Source of the DNA: Alisma plantago-aquatica
Taxonomy: Eukaryota > Streptophyta > Magnoliopsida > Alismatales > Alismataceae
Direction of reading: 5' to 3'
NCBI GenBank assembly: GCA_963693085.1
Contig: OY856409.1
Location: 298,100,558 to 298,164,557 of the forward strand
DNA length: 64,000 bases
Each line of letters begins with the position of its first letter. The first letter of the stretch is position 1. The notes under the pieces were generated by a model. It made no database searches. It saw nothing but the letters and a program-made list of their open reading frames with translations, and had not been told where the DNA came from. The translations under genes were made by a program, and so were the position numbers. Positions 34,701-45,861 of this stretch are shown in pieces.

Positions 34701-36628
34701 TTATATCATGTGATAGTATAATGGTGTTAATGACCTTTGGGCATGGTTGAGTCCTGAATGAGGTGTAATCCTCTTGTGTTGATAAGGATTGATACCCTGT
34801 GATATTGTGAAAATGATTTATATCTTGTGATAGTATGATGACTAGTGTAGTCTCATGAATGGAAAGTGAATAGTACCATGTGATGATGAGATGATAAATT
34901 ATGTTTCACACATTTTATATCTTTTGAAGTTGTGTTATTTATATGTTTTCTATAAGTGAATTAGGGTTTGTATGTCCACTTGTTTGATGAATCTTTAGTT
35001 CACTTAATTGGCATAACTAATCAAGTGCAACTCTAATCATGTAGCGCGCTATGTTGTAGCGCCATCTTCAGTGTCAGAACTTGCTGGATGGTGAAATGAG
35101 TATTCCTAAGGGAAACTCGGAGTGTATACTATTGAGTATGTGGGGGTGGAAAGTTGAGAATATATTCTTTTCATCCACAATGTAGGTTGTGGAGGATGGC
35201 TATGGTCATGCCTCATACATCTGATGTGATTGAGGAAAACTGCGGTTGTATCTCGGATTAGAGGGTTTTGTATACCCTAGTTTCTAGTGTCATGACATGT
35301 ACCAAGGGTGGACTAGTGGTTAGAAGCTTGACTATATGTCATTGTGGTGGTACATTTGTCTAATATGTCACAACCTTTTTACTTGTAATGGCCAAGGGAA
35401 AGAGATCTTAGGATACCGACACTCCTAGATCTTGTACGGAACCAAATAGCCATTCGCATGGGTCAGTTGGACTTTGGATGGTACGATTCAAATTCCCCAG
35501 GGTTTAGGGTTATATACAATGCTTCATATTGGACTATAAGCCTTGTTTGCTTTCTTTTCATTGAGATCATGTATAGTACAATAAGATATAGTTGATATAC
35601 TTATGTTGTAGTTATGCTCATGTTGTAAACATGCTTATGTTGTCAAATATACTAACATTGATGGTTAAGATGTTGCTTCTAGCTATGTTTAATATTTCTA
35701 GTCATGCCTATGTAATTAGAAATGCTTAAACTACTAATCATGCCTATGTAGTTCATTGTGTAATGATGTTAATTCTACTTATGATATAGATTTGTTCCCT
35801 TTATTTGAGATGCCAATATTGATAGCCATGTTATGTTACTAGACATATTCATAATGTTAGGGATGCTTATGCTACTTGATTGCTTGTGATGTTAGCAAGG
35901 AATATGAGATAATCAGACTAATGATAATGATTGTTATTAGATGCAATTTGATGATAATCCAAAGAAATGGATTTATTTGCTATCTATATATGCATTGATG
36001 ATCATACTTGTTGCTAAGATTAATTACTTAATCCATTTAGAATACTTGAATTGTTCAATCTGTTTAATTTATAATTAAATACTCCAACTACTTAGTTATC
36101 TACTATTTAAAATGTTGTAATCAATAAGCATTGTTGGAAGTTATATCTCTTGCTGGGACATGGGTCTCACCCTTGTGGTTGACCACATCGTTTTAGGTAA
36201 TCGGAAGTGATAAAAACAAATATGTGGAAGCAAAGAGGATCTATAGTAATGAATCCTTGAGAAAGGTGATCAGATGTCTAGTGTGTCCTAGAGTTATCCC
36301 TATACTCTCAGGTCTGGGTAGGAAAATTTCTATATGGTTTTTCAAATGAATCAAAATTTTGTTAGCTTATGAATGCTTGTTTGTGTGGCATATACAAATA
36401 TTGTTATCATGTGTATATATGTTGTGTCTAAGGCAATAGAACAATTTGTATCAAATTCTTGTCATAGTATAGATATAAGAAAGATATTGGGCTCTTAGGC
36501 AAATGTTTTAGAGTGGGTGCTGACGTTGAAATCGGTTTTAATTTACCCATATTTTTGGGTATGTGATTAATTATTGATCCATTGTGTTTTATGTTTTGAG
36601 TAATATCATTTAATGTAATGGGTTCTCA
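31786..36628 (+). repeat. LTR of gypsy element E (~4.8 kb)
   Basis: Begins TGTGAGACCCC inside the RT of D and ends ...ATGGGTTCTCA, an imperfect inverted match, four bases before a Met-type primer site. This length and these ends are typical of Tekay/Del LTRs. No gene is present. It contains a 117-bp tandem duplication (34605-34840), repeats of CAACCNATGG (32985-33785), and many GATGGTT/ATGATGG words. The second LTR is not in the window. Five bases before it are GAGAG, a possible target duplication that cannot be checked. Confidence 0.68.
34605..34840 (+). repeat. 117-bp tandem duplication in LTR of E
   Basis: TAATGACCTTTGGGCATGG occurs at 34611 and 34728. The following ~100 bases (CTGAATGAGGTGTAATCCTC, then TGATAAGG, then GATATTGTGAAAA) repeat with few changes. 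Confidence 0.92.
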
Positions 36629-36727
36629 TAAGTTAGTATCAGAACTTTAGGCTCACTGAGTCTATAGGGACACTAGGACTTAGGACTAGGATGATGTTTA
36701 AGTAAGGAACATGACATGAAAATATAG
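36629..36727 (+). other. Primer-binding site and start of the internal region of gypsy element E
   Basis: TTAGTATCAGAACTTTAG at 36633-36650 is a decayed form of TTGGTATCAGAGC, the initiator-Met site used by Tekay-type elements. Only ~100 bases of internal sequence follow before copia C begins at 36728, so the rest of E is outside the window or lost. Confidence 0.68.
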
Positions 36728-37925
36728 TGCATACTATTGGTATGTATGCCCATAGAGCAAGTCATGTGATGATTGTAATGGGATACTTTGTAAATGATTT
36801 GAATAATAATAAAGGCAATTTTTGATCTATATGTTTTAACTATTTCTGAGATGATAGTGTAACATGATAGATGTCTAAAGAATTGTTTTACTCAATGATG
36901 TATGCTTTTAGGTTAAGGATCTAAACGATGAGATCATACAGATGTTAAGAGTATACATTCTTGTTTAGTCCCTAGTCGATTGTTATTGTGGAAATAACCA
37001 TAGACATCAATAACACTAAAGACTAGATTGTGTGTTGGTTGATGACAGAGTCTCATTAGTCATGATATAGTGATATAAAACCAAGCACATAGGTACTTGT
37101 TTGAGAACAAGTGTACCAGACAGACCTACCGAGAGAGTGACACATGGAACCATGATTTGGTAGTCACAGTCAGCTCTCACAGTGATGGTGGTGAATGTGA
37201 TTCTTCGACCTGAAATCACTACACTCAACACATGTCGTTGGGTACACTTTGACATCATCAAACGTAGTCTTGAAACATGGGTTGTTATAAAGGTGATGAT
37301 TGGGTGACTTTGACACATGGGGCTTTGAGGGGTGAGTGATAGATATGGGATTTGTCTCTCCTAAGGGAGTTTAATGTCCATGGTCACTTGATGAGTAGGA
37401 TTGAGAAAGGAATGCACATGCATGTGTGAATCAATATGAGATATTGATGTCACAAACATCTCACCCAGTCTGCTCTGAGATCAAGGAAATGAATGAACGT
37501 TGAAAGGATGATTGTACCATGCCTTGAGTTCATTCAGGACATTAGTGACAAAGGAATTATACATTCACTATAACACCATTCACGGATTGTAGGATTGAAA
37601 GTTGTTCTCCAACTTTCTATTTCACTTGGGTAGCACTGATGTATGACTAGGCACCACTCTTTGCTTGTGAAGTCATAAGTGTTATGGAGTTTCACTACCA
37701 ACGTGAAATCGACCTACAGGGTCACACGCATAGGATTTAACCTGGAAAAGGAGTTTATCCACAAATGATGTTTAGATTGATTACTAAAGGATTTTAGTAG
37801 TTCAATTAAATAGTCAGTTGATTGATAGCTCAAAATCATAGTGTTCAAGGTGTTGGACCAATTGATTAGAGTATCGAATTGATTGAAACTGTGATTGACT
37901 GATTTTTGCACAGTCTGCACTTCCA

Positions 37926-38310
37926 ACCGATCGACTCATGAGATGAACCGATCAACTCAGGTTGGTGAACTGATCAGCTCAACTGGTGAGATGATCGACT
38001 GATGTATCAATGATACGATTGGCTCAATTGTTGAACCGGTCGGCTCTTGTGACCAATGGAGATCGTTTGGAAAGTCAATTTTGCAAATACAATTTGTTTC
38101 ACTTGTACAAATTCAATTTGGACAAGGATTAATATTTGATTAATCAGAAACAAATATGAAAGTCAATTTGAGTTGCACCAGGACCATGAACCAATCAGCT
38201 CATGTGATGAACCGATTGGCTCAGGGGTCCCAAATGATCGATTCAGGTGTGAACCGATCGGTTGAGGTCACCAAATGATCATTTCAGAGTTGAAACGATC
38301 GGTTCAGCTA
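37926..38310 (+). repeat. GATCGG motif cluster in U3 of copia element C
   Basis: At least ten variants of a ~15 bp motif, GAACCGATCGGCTCA, in under 400 bases, in both orientations because the CCGATCGG core is a palindrome. The same motif is found at the matching place in both LTRs of G and again in the leader of C (39425-39515). Confidence 0.88.
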
Positions 38311-38403
38311 GTGCAGTTGGTTGTTATGTGGAACTTTTTGAACCCTTCTACTCCTGCTTTAATCATGCATTGCCCGGGATAGAGAACCATGTCCCATGAC
38401 CCT

Positions 38404-38414
38404 CTTATATATAG
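38404..38414 (+). promoter_or_regulatory. TATA box in LTR of copia element C
   Basis: CTTATATATAG sits about 90 bases downstream of the GATCGG motif cluster. The corresponding place in both G LTRs also has an AT-rich TATA-like box (27124-27114 and 19875-19866), so the position is conserved. Confidence 0.65.
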
Positions 38415-38946
38415 GGGTATTGGGGGCTTCTCAAAGTACAACTCAGAACACCAATTGCTCTACAAAGTTGACGTTCTCTCTAGTTTTGGTAACTGAAAGA
38501 GCCTGAGCAAGTGTTACCCGATAAGGGAGGCATAGCAAGGGAAAGACAACTACAGAAAAACAACTGGTTGTAGGGGAGTGTGTCAGTGACTAGTACTCTG
38601 ACAGGAGGGTGTGACTCCTTCCGATTCCTTGTGGGACAAGGAGATCGGAGTTCCAGGCAGTCTGTGTGGATGACTGCATAGGCGGGAGACTTTTGCCACT
38701 TGGAGGACATCTATCAATCCCGACAGTCCCGGTGAGACCAAGAGCTGCACAGACACCATCCAAGACCGGAGGTGAAGATCACACAAGTCGTGAGGTAACG
38801 TCGCCGAGCAAGCCTCGGGACAAGGTACGCCTCTACAAAACATCCTTCCTATTGCATAGACGTCGACGCGATTCCTTTAATTTGGGTTTGGGAGAAGAAA
38901 TTTTTTTATTTCTGCTGCCTTCTCTATCTCTTCTAAAACCCAACAG

Positions 38947-38959
38947 TGGTATCAGATCC
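38947..38959 (+). other. Primer-binding site of copia element C
   Basis: TGGTATCAGATCC, complementary to initiator tRNA-Met but for one or two bases, one base after the LTR end. Confidence 0.9.
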
Positions 38960-40284
38960 AAGTCAATTACTCTATGCTTTCAGATTATCGATATGATTGA
39001 TTTTGGTTTGTCGCCTTTATTTATTGCATACGATGCGAATAAAATTGGCTTTATGCATGTCCAATCCTAAATCCACAAATCCCAATATACATATATCATA
39101 TGTAATATGAATACAATCGATATGCGTCGCCCTTAAACGAGTTTTTTGGTGGATGTACAACATGGTTATGGCCAATAAAACCTATGTTTGTGTGTGCTTG
39201 GTTGAATATAGTTGCTTGCATCTCGGTCTACGCACCAATTCCCAAATCTCCTATTCCTGTTATAACTCGAGATAACTTGAGATTTCATTCCTACCTTTGC
39301 TCCCCCCCAAATGTAACTCGGGGTTTCCTTTTTCAAATGTAAAATAGGATAGAATTTTATTTGAGAACAGTGGACATCTTGATGACTGGTTCGAGGAGCA
39401 AGATAAGCGGGTGGCGACCTGAGGAGATGCACAACGACCAGTGAACCGATCGGCTGGAGGCGCCAGTCGATCGGATGGTGGCACCCAACTGATCGGCCTG
39501 ATGGCCAGCCGATCAATTATGGAGTTGAGTTGATCAAACCCAGAAAGGCAAAGCATAGAGTTCATCTTGTACAGGTTGCATGTAATGTGGACCTAGATGA
39601 CCGTGATTCCTCTTGGCTTGAGGAATCACATTAGGATGGCCATAATCATTGTCTTTATCATTTTGTATGTTTTCTGTGGGATATAGCATGTATATGACAC
39701 TTACTATATTGTGGTGATTGGATATGTATATGTACCTATAAAAACCAAATCCCTCACTAAATATTAAAGTTTTAGATGCCTTCCAAATGCTGAAAAGCTT
39801 GAACGGCCAAGTGTGGGCACGCCCTAGCATGGTACACCGTCTATTTCGTGGAAGCATGAAGGATGGATATGTGGGTCTGCCCTAGCAGGGTGCATATTCA
39901 TCGTGTTGGCTTGGGGTCGAACTTCAAAAGGTGACTTAGATAGGATCTAGAAACTTGAGGCATGGACGTGATCATGGCAAGGAGTTGTGAATGACATCTT
40001 TCAAGAGTTGCATATGATGCAATTGGCAAGAGTTGCCTACCTGAAAGATCTAAGTTGTGGGTGACAACCCTAGTTGGTCCATGACTCAGAGGATTTCAGG
40101 ATCTTGACCCACTAGAGATTGTATGCTGCAATCTTCCGAATTGATGGTGAGGGATGTCAATTTGAATCAAAACAGTGGGAGCGGTAATTAATTAAAGGCC
40201 TAATTAACTACTGTCAAATATTATTCAAATCAAATCAAATCAAATCAAAAGGAGTTTTGACAAATGCAATTTTATCTTATAGAA
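38960..40284 (+). other. 5' leader of copia element C
   Basis: About 1.3 kb without a gene. It contains a second cluster of CGATCGG motifs (39425-39515), the conserved leader blocks shared with D and G, and a TCAAA pentamer repeat (40225-40250) just before gag. Confidence 0.75.
40225..40250 (+). repeat. (TCAAA)5 microsatellite in leader of C
   Basis: Five TCAAA/CAAAT units; a shorter version is at the matching place in D (29150-29165). Confidence 0.9.
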
Positions 40285-40524
40285 TGACAAATGAATCATG
40301 TTTTAAAATGGGAAAATTAATTGAGAATAAATTCCATAACTGGTTGAGGATTGTGAGAAGTGTTCTGCAGAATCCAAAAATATCGGCAGCCTTTGAATCC
40401 ACTCTATGTGTGCTTAAGAAGGATAGTTCATTGATAGAGATCAATGGAACAAAGTCTAAGGACAAAGGTGAGGGAGAGAAGGGTTCTCTCGCCCAACCAA
40501 TGTCAGAATCTTCTATGCTCAAAA
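40285..40524 (+). pseudogene. gag: Internally deleted gag of copia element C (5' part)
   Basis: MTNESCFKMGKLIENKFHNWLRIVRSVLQNP corresponds to the first ~35 residues of the copia gag (compare NFHNWFRTLRIVLSQE in G). About 45 residues rich in Lys, Glu and Ser follow (KSKDKGEGEKGSLAQP) and then the B insertion. Across B the same frame continues at 52296 for some 20 codons (basic, WKERWKKK) to a stop. The middle of gag and the zinc knuckle, about 200 codons in G and D, are absent, so the deletion predates B. Described, not joined. Confidence 0.7.
40520..40524. other. Target-site duplication of element B, left copy
   Basis: CAAAA, identical to 52291-52295 on the other side of B. The copia C frame runs through it. 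Confidence 0.92.
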
Positions 40525-41230
40525 TGTAAGGAATGAGTCCCATAGGGGCCACTCCCTACTATTAAATTGAAAATACACAAGCACCACCCATAGTTCCATT
40601 CACCATGATTAGATAATAGGGTGCCAACATTATTCTCAAAATAGATGGTTCATCAAGAGCAGATAAAATTGTAGCAGTGGAAGGAAACTAAATTATTACA
40701 TATCCAAAAATAGGCTCAAAGATAGCTCTCATGGTAACTAGGAAAAATTAAAGAGGACTATAATTGAATGGATATATTGCAGTAGGCAACCTAGCCATCT
40801 CAGAAGTCACGATATACTATTGCACGTTTTCTCCAATCTCTGGGCCTGCGATCTCTTGTCCTCCAATAGGATTATCCACGGGCTGATCTGTACCTGGGTG
40901 TAGGGAACATCACCCAGGTTGGGAAATAAAATAAAAGGTCAAATCAGTAAGACTGAGTATGTACATTATTGTGTAATTGGGCATCGTTTGGTACATAAGT
41001 AAGCAAGATGCTCCCATCAAAAGGGGCCATAAAATTAGGTAAGTTCCAATGAGAAATAATAAGAGAAAGAATTTTCAAAAGAATGAGGCAGTATGAATGT
41101 TTCAATAAATAACAGATCTTGCCACCATTAATCATCACATTAAAATAAATATTTGCATTTAGATATATTGGACTAAATTAACTATAGTAGGGTCAAGACA
41201 CCACTGAGTCATTGACCTAAATATATATAT

Positions 41231-41322
41231 TGGGTAGAAAGGCACACCCATATGCAGAAAAGCATGCCTCTCTATATATAAGGGTAGAAAAGCACACCCC
41301 GGGTAGAAAAGCACACCCTAAT
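41231..41322 (-). repeat. Short repeats flanking the TATA box in the 3' LTR of B
   Basis: The unit GGGTAGAAAAGCACACCC (plus strand) occurs four times with variants (41231, ~41255 as GCAGAAAAGCATGCC, 41282, 41300). The TATATATAAG box lies between the second and third. The 5' LTR has the same set at 49603-49690. Confidence 0.85.
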
Positions 41323-42477
41323 GGTTACACATAAGCGTCTACGATAGTTAGCTAGTCAAATTATCTACCATGCATAAAATAGTGGCAAAATATATCATTC
41401 ATTAGACATTTGCGTCATAAGACAAGCACAATAACATTGGGGTCATTGGACCCAATTCCACCTGTAAATAATATTCCAAGAGAATCGGATATGTCAAAGT
41501 GAAACAAGAGCAAGTATATCAAAAGATGCCTCATTATGGAAAATTCTAGTCATATAAAAGTCTAATTAAAAATAGGGAAGAGTACATATCTCTAGTCCTC
41601 TTTAAGACAAATAAACGATCACCTAAGTCTGAGCCAAATTTAATATCCCCACCTAAACATAGAATGGGTACATAATGTTAATTTTATTCCTTAAAAAGCG
41701 GCTTTACCTAAATTAAACACTTTCCTAGAAAACTCATTATTGGTTTGGCATATTTCTGATTTTGTAAACACATGCATTGTGACTCTCGGTTTGTTTGGTA
41801 TCGTACTACCAAGCTTAATAACTAAACAATCATTAAACATTGATTTTGCACACAGTCGCACATGGCGATATAAAACGAAAAGGGCATTGTGCCCTTCCTT
41901 CACATGCTGCTGGAGTGACTCCGAAGGATTGAATCCTATTCCAACCATGAGTCTACTGTTAGCAATATCATAACGCAGGTGGAGGTGGGCATTTCCTTTG
42001 CAGATTTCCAGGACTCCTGTCCACTGCCGTGAGAAAGCCACCACGGCTAATGGGCGACGTCACAGGTCCTTAACTCAAACCGAAAGGGCAGATCACAGAA
42101 TAAGGTCAGAAGGCATACACTCTTAGGATCGTCCACATCAGGCTATGATAACCACTGTGAGGAAGATGGGAAAAGAAGTACAGAACCTCCCAGCGACAAA
42201 ACCATGGTACAAGGCATCACCACCTTGACAGTAAAGGATGCAGACCCAACCGGAACGACGATCTATTGTGCGATTTCGGTAGAGCCGCACCTAAGGAATT
42301 CCAGTTGTACCCAATATAACTGCAAACAGCCACGGCGGTAAAACGGGTCGACACTACCGGCGGCAATGCCGACAGTACATAAGGCGGAATTAACGAAACA
42401 AATTTGTGGGCAGAAATATACCAAGACGGAACAAGTCGATCACCATCATCTAAGCAAATCGGCGATGGGTTCAAAGC

Positions 42478-43639
42478 TAATGCGGGAGGGACGAGACGTT
42501 ACCTTCGTCCCGATGAATAGCCGCCCACAGGCGTTACAGAACAACAGTGATGCCTCCGCCGATTGTTCACACCGGTCACCATAATTATCGACCGTTTCAT
42601 GGGTTTTGAATTCAGGAGAAGTCATAACGACTGCAAAGAACCTTAATTTAAGGTCTATGGTTCTCTTATTCCATACGCCCAAATTTACCATAGTTGTCTT
42701 CTGCCGTTCTCGTCAAAGGCACTCCGCCGCTATCTCTTCTTAACTCCATACGTTGTGAATTTGGCCCATAAGAGAATGACGACCCTTTTCCAGTGATTCA
42801 TCTCGAGGCGGATCGGCGTTACAGTAGGTCGGCGTTCAAGCACAGTGTAAATCGGGTGGGAAGGAACAGACGAGCAATGCAGAGTAACCCGATCGCCATA
42901 GACCATCCTTACCACCTCACGAGATCAGGAACAACTAACTAATCCAAACCCCTATTCAGGTTTACCGGCGGTCGGCTATGGGTTGGTACCGGCAGCACAC
43001 AAACATAATAGAGTCATTCGTCACGGAGAGGAGGCCAAAACCATCAAAGATTCATTCACAAACATTTTCGGAAATCACCATTGTGCAGAAAATACGACTC
43101 ACATAGAAGGTTTCATCAATACTCCCAACGGCGAGATCGAAGGGGAAGAACAGGGACATCCGTCGACCCACAACAGAAGTATAGGGTCCAAGGATGGTTC
43201 ATTTACCTATAATCAACCTGAGACCACAGCCCGTAGCACCCCCAAAATGCTTCGTTGCTGGAGACGATAATAACTCTGACGCGAGAAGCAACGTTGTTCT
43301 AAGGGAAAAGACCAGGTGAATCACTGGAAAAGGGTCGTCATTCTCTTATGGGCCAAATTCGTAGCGTATGGAGTTAAGAAGAGATAGCGGTGGAGTGCCT
43401 TCGACGAGAACGACAGAAAACAACTATGATAAATTTGGGCGTTTGGAATAAGAGAACCATAGACCTTAAATTAAGGTTCTTTGCGGTCGTTATGACTTCT
43501 CCTGAATTCAAAACCCATGAAACCATCGGTAATTATGGTGACCGGTGCGAACAATCGGCGGAGGCATCACTATTGTTCTGTAACGCCAATGGGTGGCTAT
43601 TCATCGGGACGAAGGTAACGTCTCGTCCCGCCGGCATTA
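42478..43639. repeat. 326-bp inverted repeat (hairpin) inside the 3' LTR of B
   Basis: Left arm 42478-42803, right arm 43315-43639, spacer ~511 bases. The left arm is the reverse complement of the right arm with some 15-20 differences by eye. At nearly all of those sites it agrees with the 5' LTR (51419-51744) instead. Confidence 0.9.
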
Positions 43640-44162
43640 CTCCCCTGATATTAAATCTACTATCTGATAAATATAAAAAAGGAAATTAGACATGAATTTT
43701 ATATAATTCCTTTTAAGGCAATAAATTTATGCGTTGAATCTCCTTACAACTCTCCAATTCATAGCTTAGCAATTAAGCCAAAAATTGACATATCTATGAC
43801 TCCAAAAGTCCATATCAAATACGTCAGGTGTTGATACTAATAAATGGGTGTCAATTAGCCTAATAAAAGATGATTCATTTTCTATTATAAAAAGATGGTT
43901 TGTTATAGTTCTCCTCACTAAACTCTCTCTAGGGTAAAAGGAAACATTATATCTATATCGACCCTATATCTAAAATTAAGACTGACTATACCAAATATGT
44001 GAAATTAATTCCAAAAATTTTCTTAACTCACATAAGGTCTAATACTATGCTAACTTGTTTCAAGGTCAAAGACAATTACTCGTAGTAATTTAGGGAAGGA
44101 ATAAATTTAAGTTTTTAAGAAAAGGAAAATAAAAATAATTACCCAGACTTGAGGTCGTTACA

Positions 44163-44185
44163 GCACACCTCCCGTTAAAAAGATT
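44163..44185 (-). other. Polypurine tract of element B
   Basis: The minus strand reads AACGGGAGGTGTGC immediately before the 3' LTR start TGTAACGACC. This is the standard place and form in Tekay-type elements. Confidence 0.82.
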
Positions 44186-44199
44186 TCATCCCCGAAATC

Positions 44200-44442
44200 T
44201 CAAGCAAAAAGTGAGGGGTGAGTGCGCAACATCTCCTCTTTGAGGTCCCATGTGGTCTCTTCAAGACCATGATACTTCCAAAGGACTTTCACTAGTTCAA
44301 TATCTTTATTCTTCAGCTGTTTCACCCTAGAGTCTAAGATTCTTACAGGTAGTTCTTCATATGACATATCTTCTTGCAGCTCGATAGGTTCAATAGATAA
44401 GACATGTGAGGCATCCTTCACATACTTCTTCAATACTGACAC
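44200..44442 (-). pseudogene. Chromodomain at the C-terminus of integrase of element B
   Basis: Residues ~20-80 read YEELPVRILDSRVKQL, then IELVKVLWKYHGLEETTWDLKEEM. This is a chromodomain (the W-x-Y/H...EETTWE signature) in the usual chromovirus place, at the end of pol and overlapping the polypurine region. It stops at 44200, 38 bases from the LTR. It is linked upstream to VFHVSVLKKYVKD by the same frame. Known role of the family: tethering integrase to modified histones. Confidence 0.88.
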
Positions 44443-44499
44443 GTGGAAGACATTGTGAATCTTGTCATAAGAGGGAGGAAGAGCTAGGCGATAGGCACA

Positions 44500-45858
44500 C
44501 TACCCCACTTTATCCAAGATTTCAAATGGTCCCACATAACGAGGGCTCAACTTGCCCTTCACCTTGGATCTAGCAATCGATCGGATAGGTTTGATCTTCA
44601 GAAACACGTAATCACCAACTAAGAAAGTCACATCTGATCTCTTCCTGTCAGCATACATCTTTTGACGATCTTGAGCAGCCTTCATTCTTTTCTCAATCAA
44701 GCATATCTTGTCAGTCATCATCTGTAAGTCATCATTCTTCATTAGCGTACGCTCCCCCACATCGTCCCAATGTAGCGGGGAACGACAAGGTCGACCATAG
44801 AGTGCCTCAAAAGGTGGCATACCAATACTGGCCTGGTAGCTATTGTTGTAAGCCAACTCGGCCAACGGGAGATATTTGTCCCAAGCACCTCCCCAGTCCA
44901 TCACACATGCACAGAGTAGGTCTTCCAAGATTTGTACTGTCCTCTCGGACTGTCCATCTGTCTGAGGATGATATGCAGTGCTGAAACGTAAATCAGATCC
45001 CATTTCTTCCTGAATCTGCTTCCACAAACGTGATGTGAACTTTGGGTCACGGTCAGAAACAATCACTTTAGGAACTCCATGAAAACTAACAATCCAATCC
45101 ACGTACAATTGTGCCATATCTGGAACCTTGTAAGTGCTCTTAAAGGGCAAAAAGTGAGCCGACTTGGTTAGGCAATCGATAACAACCCATACCGCGTCGT
45201 ACCCACGTCTTGACTTGGGAAATCTTGTTACAAAATCCATCGTGATTTTCTCCCACTTCCACTCTGGTATCTCGAGCGGATGGAGAAGATCACCAGGTCG
45301 CTGATGTTCGATCTTCACTTGCTGACAGGTTAGACACTTTGCGACATATGCAACAATGTCTCTCTTCATGTTCTTCCACCAGAAGCCTCGCTGAAGGTCC
45401 TTGTACATCTTTGTTGTGCCAGGATGAATCATGTACTTGGAACCGTGGGCTTCACACAAAACTCTTTGTTTGAGATCGGCAACATCGGGTATCCACATCC
45501 TATGGCGAAAGCGAATGGCACCATCCACTCCGATAGAAAAATCGGACTGTGGTTTCTCGATCAGCAACTTCATCTCAGACAACTTAGGACTACGGAGTTG
45601 TGCATCAACCACTTCAGATAACCAAGTAGGAGTAACAGACAAGCTTGCCATCTGAACAGTCAACTTCTTCACCCTAGGATCCAACTCAACTTTTAGTAAC
45701 TCAGGTCTCCATCTTGAAACTTCCTCTAGACTCCTCCATAAGAAACATCGAATACAGGCACACACAACATCCTTCTTCATACTCAGAGCATCTTCTACGA
45801 CATTGGCCTTACCAGGGTGATAAGTGATAGAAAAATCGTAATCTTTGAGGTACTCCAT
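44500..45858 (-). pseudogene. RNase H end and integrase of element B
   Basis: In frame with the upstream ORF but for one stop. MEYLKDYDFSITYHPGKANVVEDALS is the last RNase H strand (Asp of EDAL). Integrase follows: AHGSKYMIHPG...CLTCQQ as HHCC zinc domain (~135-185), ITMDFV (first Asp), VSDRDPKF (second Asp) and GQSERTVQ (Glu) as the D,D,E core. The GPY-type C-terminal domain ends LSPRYVGPFEILDKVG. A TAG then interrupts; the frame continues with AYRLALP and VFHVSVLKKY. All catalytic residues are present. Confidence 0.93.
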
Positions 45859-45861
45859 CCA

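Larger units (their letters stand above)
36728..38945 (+). repeat. 5' LTR of copia element C
   Basis: 2.2 kb, aligned (inverted) with the two LTRs of G. It ends CCCAACA right before the primer site. TATA box CTTATATATAG is at 38404-38414. Upstream (37926-38310) lies a dense cluster of GAACCGATCGGCTCA-like motifs with the palindromic core CCGATCGG. The start is placed from the alignment with G. Confidence 0.85.
40525..44162 (-). repeat. 3' LTR of element B, with an inverted duplication
   Basis: 3638 bp, about 240 bp longer than its partner, mainly because 42478-42803 is an inverted copy of the 43315-43639 segment. It replaces a dozen or so bases present in the 5' LTR (50858-50871). A TATA-like CTTATATATAG is at 41282-41272 on the minus strand, between repeats of GGTGTGCTTTTCTACCC. 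Confidence 0.93.

Noticed and set aside
34605..34840. Satellite DNA array
   Set aside because: Only two 117-bp units are present, inside an LTR; a local duplication is enough.
38480..39070. Frames of 70-130 codons at the LTR/leader junction of copia C
   Set aside because: They span the LTR end and primer site, differ in the homologous parts of G and D, and have no domain.
41690..43650. GC-richer, CpG-bearing block as a host gene or CpG-island promoter
   Set aside because: It is duplicated at 49990-51760 as the other LTR of element B, within defined LTR ends and a target duplication.
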